18,078 bases of DNA from CAYUST01 sp041908765 (GCA_041908765.1 JAYREU010000034.1:1-18078), one strand, 5' to 3'; positions 7,718 to 15,491 are shown, counted from the stretch's first letter. Made by a program: numbers and translations. Notes: generated by a model from the sequence alone, not told the origin.

Positions 7718-8602
7718 CTAAGATGATCTGAGATATTCCCTATATCATCCAATGGTAAACGTATTTATAAATGCTTCTATCTCAGGGAGGAGTCCGCCAC
7801 ACATTTTATTGACACCGAGGTCCATGTATTGTAGTTTTTCTTGGAGACAAGCAAGGTTGTCTTTTTGTTCAGCTACAACACGTTCGACTCGTTGATCAAA
7901 CAGATGTGACGCAAGGAGAGCAGTGAGGTCGATATTTCTCTGTGCATCTACCGCGTGCGGAATCTGTGCAAGCACCTCAGCTGGGATATTACAAATTCCT
8001 TTGTTGAGGTCATCTTTGAGATCTTTGAGCCCATAGATCCATCACAAAATCTGTGGAAGCTCAGCAATATCAGCTGCATGAAAACGCGATCACAACGCCA
8101 CCAAATAGGCCTGTTGCGACCCACGAAACGACTGATCATGCAACGTACACAACGCATCATACGAGAGCAGTTGTTTATCACGACGTCTCACATACTCGCT
8201 CTGCATCCCCTCCAAAAAATCTGCCAAATCAGTCCTGATCGTAGCACACCCCAATTTCTCGAGATCACCTGCGACCACTCTCGCATATTTCCCGAGGTTC
8301 GTCTGCGGTGCTAAACTACCCAGCAGATCTGCTTTGACTTGCTCAAGTAATTGTGGCACATCAGTAAATCACTGCGGCAATGGAATATCACCATCGACAA
8401 TATCATCTATCTCTCTTCCTACGGGATAGGCGAGTCTGATCCCTTGTTTGGTTCTTATTCTCTGTGTAGAAATATCAAACAATCACATCAAATACGACTT
8501 CGTCACCACCCCCACATATTTCTCCCAATTTCTCAGAACCGTTCTCGTATTCACTTTGGCTATAAAAAGTTCATTTTGGATACTAGTTGCGAGGGATCAC
8601 AT
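7718..8602 (-). CDS. Squalene/phytoene synthase family protein
   Basis: A 294-residue frame from ATG 8602 to TAG (7720-7718) with six TGA=Gly codons, including the second codon and the one in the C-terminal IGGYREYLRSS. It shows the head-to-head trans-isoprenyl synthase pattern. The first aspartate-rich motif is GREIDDIVDGD (DDIVD at residues 66-70). A second lies in WIYGLKDLKDDLNKGICNIP (DLKDD near 193-197), placed as in phytoene synthases where D-x-x-E/D-D precedes an N-x-P loop. Family length is about 280-350. Such enzymes condense two farnesyl or geranylgeranyl diphosphates; the product cannot be told here, and no other isoprenoid gene is in the window. The small membrane protein lies 91 bp downstream on the same strand. 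Confidence 0.82.
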
Positions 8603-8652
8603 GTTTTTCGACAGAAATAAAATGAAAAAAGTTGTAGCGAGGAAAGCAGTAG

Positions 8653-8680
8653 TTTATGTGTTTTTGTTTCATTTTTTCAA
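8653..8680 (-). promoter_or_regulatory. Possible promoter of the squalene/phytoene synthase gene
   Basis: On the minus strand TTGAAA (8680-8675) and CATAAA (8658-8653) have the 16-bp spacer seen elsewhere in this window. The start would be about 44 nt before the ATG at 8602. The -10 is imperfect. Confidence 0.3.
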
Positions 8681-8706
8681 GTATAATTTCTTAGAAAACA
8701 AGATAT

Positions 8707-8947
8707 TTAAGCCAAAAATCTTTGTAGTTAAAAAACTGTCAGATAATTGCTATTTTAGCTTACGAATCATGGAAATATATGTTGTTTCACCATCTAGGTA
8801 GATCTCTCTTGAAACCATTCTTCCACCTTCACTTTGAACTGTTGCAAAAAATGCAACAGTTGAGCCAGGTATGTGCAAAATTTGCACTAACCACTTTTCT
8901 CTCAAGTTCAGCACTTTTGAAAATATTTGGCGGACAGTGTCTGCCAA
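8707..8947 (-). pseudogene. Remnant of a RhuM-family gene (rearranged)
   Basis: Two segments are homologous to the RhuM gene at 10176-10727. The stretch 8868-8928 matches 10488-10548 with about five mismatches (it codes for NIFKSxEL..KVVSANFAHT in that gene). The stretch 8707-8756 matches 10144-10193, the 3' end of that gene. The segment between differs and is much shorter. In another frame it reads FFATVQSEGGRMVSREI, which itself looks like the RhuM region just before YYNLD. The gene therefore seems to be a deletion product or a mosaic of two RhuM paralogs, with frames out of register and a 10-bp hairpin at the junction. Confidence 0.55.
8837..8861. repeat. Perfect 10-bp inverted repeat (AACTGTTGCA / TGCAACAGTT)
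   Basis: The arms at 8837-8846 and 8852-8861 surround a five-A loop, without a T-run on either side. It sits exactly where the RhuM remnant loses homology to the RhuM gene at 10176, and the latter lacks it. It may be a rearrangement junction or the end of a small mobile sequence. Confidence 0.5.
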
Positions 8948-8991
8948 TTTAAAGCATATTGGGATTTCATCTCGAAACCCTCATACTATCA

Positions 8992-9144
8992 TTACGTGAT
9001 ATCATGACTATTTTTCATAATTATTTTTAAGTAAGTCCAAATACTCCTTGAGCTGTTAGGATTCATAGGCTCTGATCTTTTGTCTGATACATATTCATTA
9101 GCAATATATGAGAGTAAGTCACTCTCTTCTGTTGTCTGGGGCAT
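8992..9144 (-). CDS. Possible small protein downstream of the Fic gene
   Basis: A 50-residue frame from ATG 9144 to TAA (8994-8992), 35 bp after the Fic stop. The sequence (MPQTTEESDLLSYIANEYVS at the start) is hydrophilic, has no membrane segment and contains no TGA. Codon content is not decisive. It could be a small partner protein of the Fic enzyme or a chance frame in AT-rich, decayed DNA. Confidence 0.25.
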   Translation of the reverse strand: MPQTTEESDLLSYIANEYVSDKRSEPMNPNSSRSIWTYLKIIMKNSHDIT

Positions 9145-9179
9145 CAGCTAGTAAGTGGTTAGTAGGCAAAAGTATGTAT

Positions 9180-9914
9180 TTAGCGGAGAGTTTTCACATA
9201 TTGATCTAGTATGAAACTATAGATTGGCAAAAAAGATCCATCAATACTTTTCTCAATAGCATTGAAATACGCCCTTCTATTTTCCGCAAAGATAGTAACT
9301 GGCACCATATCATGGGAAATGAGTATTTTATTCATCAACATCCTACCCACTCTACCATTGCCATTTGCAAAAGGGTGAATACGTTCAAATCTCCAGTGAA
9401 ACTCAATAGCTAATTGGAGTGGAAACATCGTCTTTTTATGAGTTTTGTACCACTTGAGCAATGTGCGCATAGCTTCAGGGACTTTTTCAGGCTCTAGGGT
9501 GGTGGAGTTGCCGACAATAATAGGGTGTTTTTTGTATCATTTGGGATAAGGAGTCCCATCCTCTTGCATAAGTCATTTAGTGAGTATATGATAACATTTT
9601 TTGATATACGCCTCATTCCACACAAATTTCTTTTGCAAAAACTCCCACAACGCAAATGAATTTTTGATCTCCAAAATCTCATTTTGGTTGGGATATTTAC
9701 TCTTCTTCTTTTCTACTATCTTCATAAAATCTTCTCTTTCAATTCTACTTCCTTCTGATCTATTTGAATTGTATACAAAGTCGAGTACAAACTGATCCAA
9801 ACTTGTAAGTTTTTCAGTACAGCGAATCTCAACGTTACGCTTGAGTATCTTAGCAAGCTTATTTTGGTACCGGGGTTTAACTGAGTTTGCAAACTGTGTA
9901 TAGACAGGAGCCAT
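9180..9914 (-). CDS. Fic domain protein with N-terminal inhibitory motif (class II)
   Basis: A 244-residue frame ending in TAA, joined across two TGA codons that lie between the N- and C-terminal halves (near LTKGLMQED and YPKGYKK). The catalytic Fic loop is HPFANGNGRVGR at residues 180-191, with the transferase His180; Asn184 replaces the usual Asp/Glu. Residues 50-55 (SNRSEG) fit the inhibitory (S/T)xxxE(G/N) motif N-terminal to the Fic core, which defines class II. Fic enzymes usually transfer AMP to protein hydroxyls. The loop appears intact, so activity is likely, though the D/E-to-N change may alter metal binding. An upstream ATG at 9965 would add 17 residues. No separate antitoxin is evident; the inhibitory helix is built in. 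Confidence 0.85.
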
Positions 9915-10011
9915 AATTATTTTCTCGTACAATGTTGTCTGCAGAAGTTGAGATGCTCTATGCATACTTCACATCTTACTTCATAAATATACCTGTGCAT
10001 TTTGTCACAGA

Positions 10012-10027
10012 TAGGATCAAATAATAT
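10012..10027. repeat. Direct repeat copy 1 (TAGGATCAAATAATAT)
   Basis: A 16-bp sequence identical to 11089-11104. The two copies bracket about 1.1 kb holding the RhuM gene and the hydrolase fragment. It lies between the Fic and RhuM genes. Confidence 0.5.
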
Positions 10028-10175
10028 AATAATACTCTCCTTTTTTTTGTATATGCATGACATACAGTTATACTTCAAAAACTATCACTTTATGACTCTT
10101 TTGAAGTATTTTACAAGGGCAAATTAGACCAAATCTACGAATTTTAAGCCAGAAATCATTGTACTTCAAAAACTA

Positions 10176-10727
10176 CTAGATAATGGTCTTTTTTGATCAA
10201 ACCACGCAATCGCGGAAACCAATGGCACTCTGGTTCACCACTTGGGAAACATTGAGCTGTTTGATATCCTCTACAGCACGGAGAAACGCTGTATAATTGC
10301 GCTGTATCCTCTTGTGGTTTATAGTAAATCACTGAGTGATATGTTGTTTGAGTGTTTGTGTAGCTCGTTGACGGAACTTGGTTGCTGTTCATGAATTGAC
10401 TCTGTATCCTACGGCAAGAATAACATCCAAATTGTAATAAACAACGTTTCTGGTTTGTGTTTTATCAATCTGGAAGCCATGTGGAGTGGTATGTGCAAAA
10501 TTTGCACTAACCACTTTTTTATCAAGTTCATCACTTTTAAAAATATTTGAAAGATGTTTAGTGATGACCGTTCTATCAACACCAAAAATTTGAGCTATTT
10601 GTGCTTGATTAGCCCAAATCGTCTCTCACTCCTTATCTCCCCTCAATTCCAATGCACCATCCAATCACTGATAGATAACTGCATCTCAAAGAAGAGAACT
10701 AGGCATATCACGCGGAGTTGTTTCCAT
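10176..10727 (-). CDS. RhuM-family protein, C-terminally truncated
   Basis: A 183-residue frame from ATG 10727 to TAG, with six TGA=Gly codons. It matches the RhuM (virulence RhuM) family. Residues 35-67 (ETIWANQAQIAQIFGVDRTV then ITKHLSNIFKSDE) form the helix-turn-helix-like DNA-binding part. The segment VVSANFAHT is followed by VVYYNLDVILAVGYRVNS (residues 95-112), the family signature. After that FRQRATQTLKQHITQGFTIN corresponds to FRQWAT...L..Y...GYxIN. Family members are usually over 300 residues. This one loses homology after RAVEDIKQL (about residue 158), where the DNA carries a short piece shared with the hydrolase fragment at 11007-11037. RhuM genes are often found in restriction-modification and other accessory loci; their molecular role is not settled. 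A terminator lies directly before the start. Confidence 0.75.
10203..10233. repeat. 31-bp repeat shared with the hydrolase fragment, copy 1
   Basis: Identical to 11007-11037 except one base. On the minus strand one frame of both copies encodes PECHWFPRLR, a segment of RBBP9/YdeN-like hydrolases. Here it has become the out-of-frame tail of the RhuM-family protein. Confidence 0.65.
10488..10548. repeat. 61-bp repeat within the RhuM gene, similar to 8868-8928
   Basis: About 92% identity by eye to 8868-8928 in the RhuM remnant. It encodes the NIFKSDELDKKVVSANFAHT part of the protein and includes a GTGCAAAATTTGCAC palindrome present in both copies. Confidence 0.65.
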
Positions 10728-10730
10728 ACG

Positions 10731-10755
10731 AAAAAAAAGAGAAGTAAAACTTCTC
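10731..10755 (-). terminator. Rho-independent terminator directly before the RhuM start
   Basis: On the minus strand GAGAAGT pairs with ACTTCTC around a three-base loop and is followed by eight T. The T-run ends only three bases before the ATG of the RhuM gene at 10727. Either it terminates an upstream, now-lost gene and RhuM is transcribed from within or not at all, or it is an attenuator. Confidence 0.7.
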
Positions 10756-10935
10756 CATCGTATTAGCACGCTTTGAAAAATCTAAGAATTACTGAACCAC
10801 CATGAAAATTTGAAGTATGAAAATTTTCTGGATGATTCAGTTATGCTAACCGGTTTAGGTTTTGAAGGTTTGAGCTTGTGAAAAAACTTCAATTACCTAA
10901 AGCGGATTAGTGAAACTACAGAATATTTCTAGAAT

Positions 10936-10957
10936 AAAAAAAACGTGCAGAGCACGT
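10936..10957 (-). terminator. Rho-independent terminator at the break of the hydrolase fragment
   Basis: On the minus strand ACGTGC, a TCT loop and GCACGT are followed by seven or eight T. It is a textbook terminator located exactly where hydrolase homology ends, and it would stop transcription coming from the AAA ATPase gene. Confidence 0.8.
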
Positions 10958-11006
10958 CGAGGGAGAGCAGGCGCGGACACCGTATGTCATTGTTTTTCTA
11001 GCAGGT

Positions 11007-11037
11007 CACGCAATCGCGGAAACCAATGACACTCTGG
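11007..11037. repeat. 31-bp repeat, copy 2, in the hydrolase fragment
   Basis: The partner of 10203-10233 (one mismatch). Here it is in its native frame and encodes PECHWFPRLR of the hydrolase. Confidence 0.65.
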
Positions 11038-11088
11038 CGTTCAGCCTGTGCCGTGGAGGAGGAGGTAGTGCATGATATACTGAAAGAG

Positions 11089-11104
11089 TAGGATCAAATA
11101 ATAT
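11089..11104. repeat. Direct repeat copy 2 (TAGGATCAAATAATAT)
   Basis: Identical to 10012-10027. It ends at the last base of the AAA ATPase stop codon (11106-11104), so the break point is at the very 3' end of that gene. Confidence 0.5.
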
Positions 11105-13287
11105 TAAATTGAATCTATTAAAATCTGATAATGCTCTGGGAATACTGTTTCTATCATTTCTAATAGATACTTTATATTTTTTTTAGCTTCGGGAACCAGC
11201 GATGGATCAAAACCGGAGCCTGTAATATGTGATTGGTCGTTAGTAAACTTATATATTGCGGTCTTCTTATTTGCATCAAAATTCAGAGACCTTAACTTTT
11301 GATATATGGGTTCTCAGTTAGGTACTCTGAACATTAAAAAAGTATCAAGAACTTTTCTAGCCACATTTGGCATATGGTAAACATTTATAATCGTGTTATC
11401 TGATTCAAATTCGTAAAGTTTCTTAAATAGATAGTGATACTCAGTTTCATGGTTAAGAAGTAATGGGTCGAGTCACTTAATTTTAGCGACTCTTTTATCA
11501 GTTTCTATTATATTATCAACCATATAATAGGGTTTCTTACGAACGCCTCTGTAATAGTTATTCAACCAACCCAGCATCAATTTTAAAAAATCATAATTAT
11601 GTGTCATCAGAAAAACTTGATGCGCATCCTCCACACTATTTTTCAAAAAAGAATATGCTTGAAATAAACAATTTGAATCTAAGCTTGAGACGGGGTCATC
11701 AATAACAATTATTGAATCACTAATATTAAAACCAGATTCCTTTAAAGAAACTATAAAAAATATAAATGCAATTGCAGTTTTTTCTCCATCACTGAGATTC
11801 TTGGCTAGGTTTGAACCTCTTTTAATTAGATATCCTCACTGAGAAGCAACCTCAAAACATATTTCATCTCTTCCCAAGAAGGTATTGAGATTGCTATTAA
11901 TCAATCCACATGCAGTATGATGTGAAGATATCATTTTTCTATCTTCCAATAACTTTGTTGCTAAATCATTTACTTTTTGATTCAAATCGGCAATACTTGT
12001 TTGAATGGTTCTTATCTCTAACTCTAGTTTTTTAACTGGATCGGATATTTCGCTCAAATGATGAATCTTAAGTGCCTTAAGTGCATCGTCTTTTTGTATT
12101 TTATAATTCTTACTACTTTGATTGTGTTTAGCAATTATTTCATTTATCTGTTCAACTGATCCTAAAAGGTTGTTTGTTATAGGGAGTGAATATAGTATTG
12201 CTTCACTTGTCCTATGCTTTTTCTCTTTTAATATTTCAATTAATTTTTTAGTTTCCAACATAAAATTTATTTTCTCGCTTTCAAAAGTCAAAATTATAGA
12301 AGCATATTCATCCTGGTATGCCTGGTAAAGCAGAGCCTTATTATCAGGTATGAGTTTCTCTAGTTTTTCTATTCGTCAACTAAGTAATACAATTTTTTTA
12401 TCAATTTCTTCCTTAAAATTTTTATCTTCAGTACTAAAGTGACTTAGTAGTTCATCAAATCTATTGGTAGATAATACATTCCCACAAAATTCACATTGGC
12501 CTAAATCATGATCTTTGTGTATTTGTACTCAAGCTTCAACCCAATCAGATATATCACTAAATTGTTTCAATCTCTGTATAACCCTGCTTTGTATAGTCTG
12601 CTTGCAAATATCACCCATATCACTCACATTCTCAGTAAGGTCGAATACAAAATCTAAATCGTTTAATTCGCCTTTATAGTCCTGATGAATAATTACTTTT
12701 AATTTATCAATTTCATCCCCACTTAAAATACATTTCTGCTGAACTCATTGAAAATCTACTTCTGCATCAGGCTTCCTGTAGTTTCTGCTTGCAACTCAGA
12801 CTATGTTTTCTCATATAATTCTTGCTACATCTTTAAAAAATCTATCTTTCTCACTCTTCTTAGCTGCGAGTGTGGCTTGCTGTGCTGCTAACTTCTCCCT
12901 TAATAACTGTAGTGCTCATTCATTGGTTTCTATCATTTTTTGAAGTTCCGTATTTTCTTCTCAAAGAATAAGTATAGGTTCAGCTTTAGTTCAAACAAAC
13001 TCCATATTCTTATCTATAAATTCTTGATTAAACACTCTCACTTTAGTCGTAAATGGACTATGCTGATCAAAAACATTATCATCACTGCCTTCAATCTTAT
13101 ACTCCATATCTGCATAATCAGTATGTCCACAGTTTTCTAATGATGAAAATAACTTAGTAAGTGTAGTTTTACCTGTTCAATTCCAACCATAGAAAAGGTT
13201 ATATTTATCAAAATCTACCAAAGAACTGTCCCAGGCAAAATTGGAAAATATTCACATATTCTTAATCTCTTGAATCTTCTTAATCAC
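11104..13287 (-). CDS. AAA_13 (RloC/PrrC-type) SMC-like ATPase with a CxxC hook
   Basis: A 727-residue frame from GTG 13287 to TAA, with thirteen TGA among about 33 glycine codons. The start MIKKIQEIKNMGIFSNFAWD is typical of AAA_13. Walker A is FYGWNGTGKTTLTKLF (residues 32-47), where Gly37 is TGA. VRVFNQEFIDKN (about 84-95) is another family signature. A coiled-coil region follows, holding a zinc-hook-like QCEFCGN (Cys265, Cys268), then further coiled coil to about 450. The ABC signature is NLSDGEKTAIAF (497-508), Walker B is IIVIDDPVSSLD (526-537), and the switch is MTHN (561-564). This is the RloC architecture: a split ATPase head with a hooked coiled coil. RloC is a DNA-damage-responsive anticodon nuclease that acts against phage; I cannot identify its nuclease triad in the 160-residue C-terminal tail. 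It starts 41 bp after the aspS stop on the same strand. The gene is clearly AT-richer than aspS. Confidence 0.9.
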
Positions 13288-13328
13288 TAGATTACTTTTA
13301 CGCCATAAAAATATTCTGATTAGGCATT

Positions 13329-15161
13329 TTATACCTTCGCCTCTTCGGAAACGATTGTGATATGCAATTCCTTAAGTTGACTTTCATCAAGTGTACTCGG
13401 CGCACTCATCATCACATCCTCCGCCCTTCCACTTTTCGGAAACGCATAGATTTCACGAATGTTTGGCTCATCTTTCAAAATCATAAGGATGCGATCAAAT
13501 CAGAAAGCAAATCAGCCGTGAGGTGGACAGCCATATTGGAAGGCTTCGTACATAGCGCCGAATTTTTCTTTGACGTCGGATTCGGATTTACCCACGAACT
13601 CAAAGGCTTTGACGAGGACTTCGGGGTGGTGATTGCGGATTGATCATGAAAGGATTTCGTAGCCGTTGCAGACCATGTCATATTGTTCAGAGACGATGGT
13701 AGTAGGATCTTCTCCGCGTTCAGTGACACCACGAAGTGCGTCGACACCGCCACTGACCATCGAGAACGGATTGTGGGCGAAGTCGAGTTTGCCTTCGTCG
13801 TTCATTTCAAAGAATGGGAAGTTGACGATCCAGGCGAAGGAGAGCTCTTTGTCATCAGCGAGCTTGTAGTGATCTCTGAGATGCATCCTTATTTTGTTGC
13901 CTACTTTAGCCACCGATGCGCTGGTACCGAGCATAAACACGAGGGTATCTCCGGACACGAATCCGGTTATTTTTTGTAGTGCTTCAAGCGTTGCTGGATC
14001 GACAAATTTTGCGATGCTGCCTCTCAGACCTTCTGCGTCAAGTTGAAGATAGGGGAGTCCTCCTGCGCCTGCTTGCTTCGCAACTTCTGTGAATGCGTCT
14101 ATTTCTTTTCTACTCGGCAGTTGTCCCACGATACGGATTGCTTTGAATAATTCGCCTTGTGCAAGCGGTGTGGCAATGAACGTCGCCTCTGTGTTTTTGA
14201 ACAAGTCGGTAACCTCTACGAAGTGACAATCAAATCTAAGATCAGGTTTGTCTGAGCCGAAGAGTTCGAGAGCACGATCATACGGGATTTTGGGGAATTG
14301 TGGATGTGAACCGGGGAGGACAACATCACGCAAATAAGACAATCTTTCTATTGGAGTAATCAGTACCTTGTCGGAGAGGACACTCGTAAGTCAAAGAATA
14401 TAGTCTTGCGCAACGTTGTGCACATCGTCTTGTTCGACGAAAGACATCTCGCAGTCGACCTGATAGAACTCACAGCTATGTCTGTCAGCACGCGGATCTT
14501 CATCACGAAAACAAGGAGCTATTTGGTAGTATTTGTCCAATCATCCAATCATGAGGAGCTGTTTGTACTGTTGGGGTGCTTGTGGCAGCGCATAAAATTT
14601 CCCTGGATTGACACGGCTCGGAATCACATAATCTCTCGCACCTTCGGGCGAGCTGACCGTGAAGAGAGGAGTTTGTACTTCGGTAAATCCATTGTCTGCA
14701 AACCAATTTCTGGTGAACTTGTTCATCTCCGCTCTAAACAACACATTGTCGAGGACGGGACGTCTTCTGAGATCCAAGTATCTATGTTTCATTCTTACTT
14801 CTTCACTCGTAGCAGGATTGTCGATAATCGCAAAGGGGAGTTCTTTAGACTTACCCAAGATTTCTATCGTCTCAAGCGCAATTTCTATCTCACCTGTTGG
14901 CATATTTTTGTTGACTTGTCCCTCGGGTCTCGCGATGACCTTGCCGGTGATTTTCACACAATCTTCATGATGCAACGTTTCCACCTTTCCACTTTTCAAC
15001 ATTTCAACTCATATCGAAATCTGTGTCACCCCATATCTATCTCTGAGCGTCAAAAAAGTGAGTCCTCCCATATTTCTGATATTATCTACCCAACCAGACA
15101 AGATAACTGGCTGTCAGACGTGACTTGCGCGCAATTCTCCGCAGGTGTGTGAACGATGCAT
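13329..15161 (-). CDS. aspS: Aspartyl-tRNA synthetase, bacterial type
   Basis: A 610-residue frame from ATG 15161 to TAA, with seven TGA=Gly codons. The start MHRSHTCGELRASHVGQPV matches the bacterial M-x-R-T-H-x-C-G-x-L start and leads into the OB-fold anticodon-binding domain. A class II catalytic domain follows: FTEVQTPLF, motif 2 FRDEDPRADR (from residue 218) and motif 3 GGFAFGFDR (549-557). The central insertion (GAD) domain is present. TGA encodes Gly207 in MIGGLDKYYQI and Gly550 and Gly554 in motif 3, positions invariant in the family. In the anticodon-contact loop it has NIRNMGGL; the residue that is Leu in the discriminating E. coli enzyme and His in the non-discriminating Pseudomonas enzyme is Met here, so its tRNA specificity cannot be called. 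It charges tRNA-Asp in the cytoplasm. Confidence 0.97.
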
Positions 15162-15263
15162 CCCATAAAAAATGAATAAAAAACTGCTTTGACACTACTC
15201 AAACGACTCCTGATTACAATGCAAAATCTCCCGCAGACGGTGTGGCTTTTCTCCAAATAAAAG

Positions 15264-15291
15264 CATATAATGGTGTTGACATTTGTATCAA
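15264..15291 (-). promoter_or_regulatory. Probable aspS promoter
   Basis: On the minus strand TTGATA (15291-15286), a 16-bp spacer and TATATG (15269-15264). The leader to the aspS ATG would be about 95 nt. It overlaps a plus-strand TTGACA/TATGAA pair at 15276-15303. Confidence 0.4.
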
Positions 15292-15303
15292 AATAATTAT
15301 GAA
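15276..15303 (+). promoter_or_regulatory. Possible plus-strand promoter overlapping the aspS promoter
   Basis: TTGACA (15276-15281), a 16-bp spacer and TATGAA (15298-15303). It could drive the large surface-protein gene with a leader of about 180 nt. The stretch 15304-15406 holds no convincing gene or RNA fold that I can identify. Confidence 0.3.
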
Positions 15304-15406
15304 TACGAATGACAGAGATCCTTAACATACCCCCCTAAGTGGTTTCACCAATTTCCTCATCAAAAAACTCATCACTATGAGCCAAGAAATGGTACACCCG
15401 GGGACA

Positions 15407-15446
15407 TAGCTACTCCGGTCGAACACCAAAAATTAACCGGTAGCTA
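15407..15446 (+). promoter_or_regulatory. Hairpin before the surface-protein gene
   Basis: TAGCTAC-TC-CGGT (15407-15419) pairs with ACCGGTAGCTA (15436-15446): 11 pairs with a two-base bulge and a 16-nt loop. No T-run follows, so it is not a standard terminator. Its right arm overlaps a TATAAT hexamer (15445-15450) that lacks a good -35 box. It may be a leader structure or an operator. Confidence 0.35.
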
Positions 15447-15491
15447 TAATATTAATTAACGTTCAAAAAATAAAAAAACGTGAATAGAATC

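Larger units (their letters stand above)
10897..11073 (-). pseudogene. N-terminal fragment of an RBBP9/YdeN-type serine hydrolase
   Basis: A 58-residue frame (ATG 11073 to TAG 10899-10897) with two TGA=Gly codons. The first 37 residues (MHYLLLHGTGGTPECHWFPR, then LRDLLEKQGHTVSAPALP) match the start of RBBP9/YdeN alpha/beta hydrolases: the HGxGG oxyanion loop, P-E-x-HWFP and a second strand ending in P-x-LP. Homology stops at about 10960, where a terminator hairpin follows immediately, and the last 20 residues are unrelated. The catalytic Ser, Asp and His regions are absent, so it cannot be active. It lies 30 bp after the AAA ATPase stop. Confidence 0.65.

Noticed and set aside
8448..8801. Plus-strand frame ending in MKKVVARKAVVYVFLFHFF...
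   Set aside because: It overlaps the squalene/phytoene synthase gene and the RhuM remnant antisense, in AT-rich DNA, and has no promoter or family support.
10156..10392. Minus-strand frame of 78 residues starting MNSNQVPSTSY
   Set aside because: It overlaps the RhuM gene in another frame. Its end (PECHWFPRLR) is real hydrolase-derived sequence, but the frame as a whole is not a gene.
14406..15152. Plus-strand 248-residue frame
   Set aside because: It is antisense to aspS, whose catalytic motifs are unambiguous.
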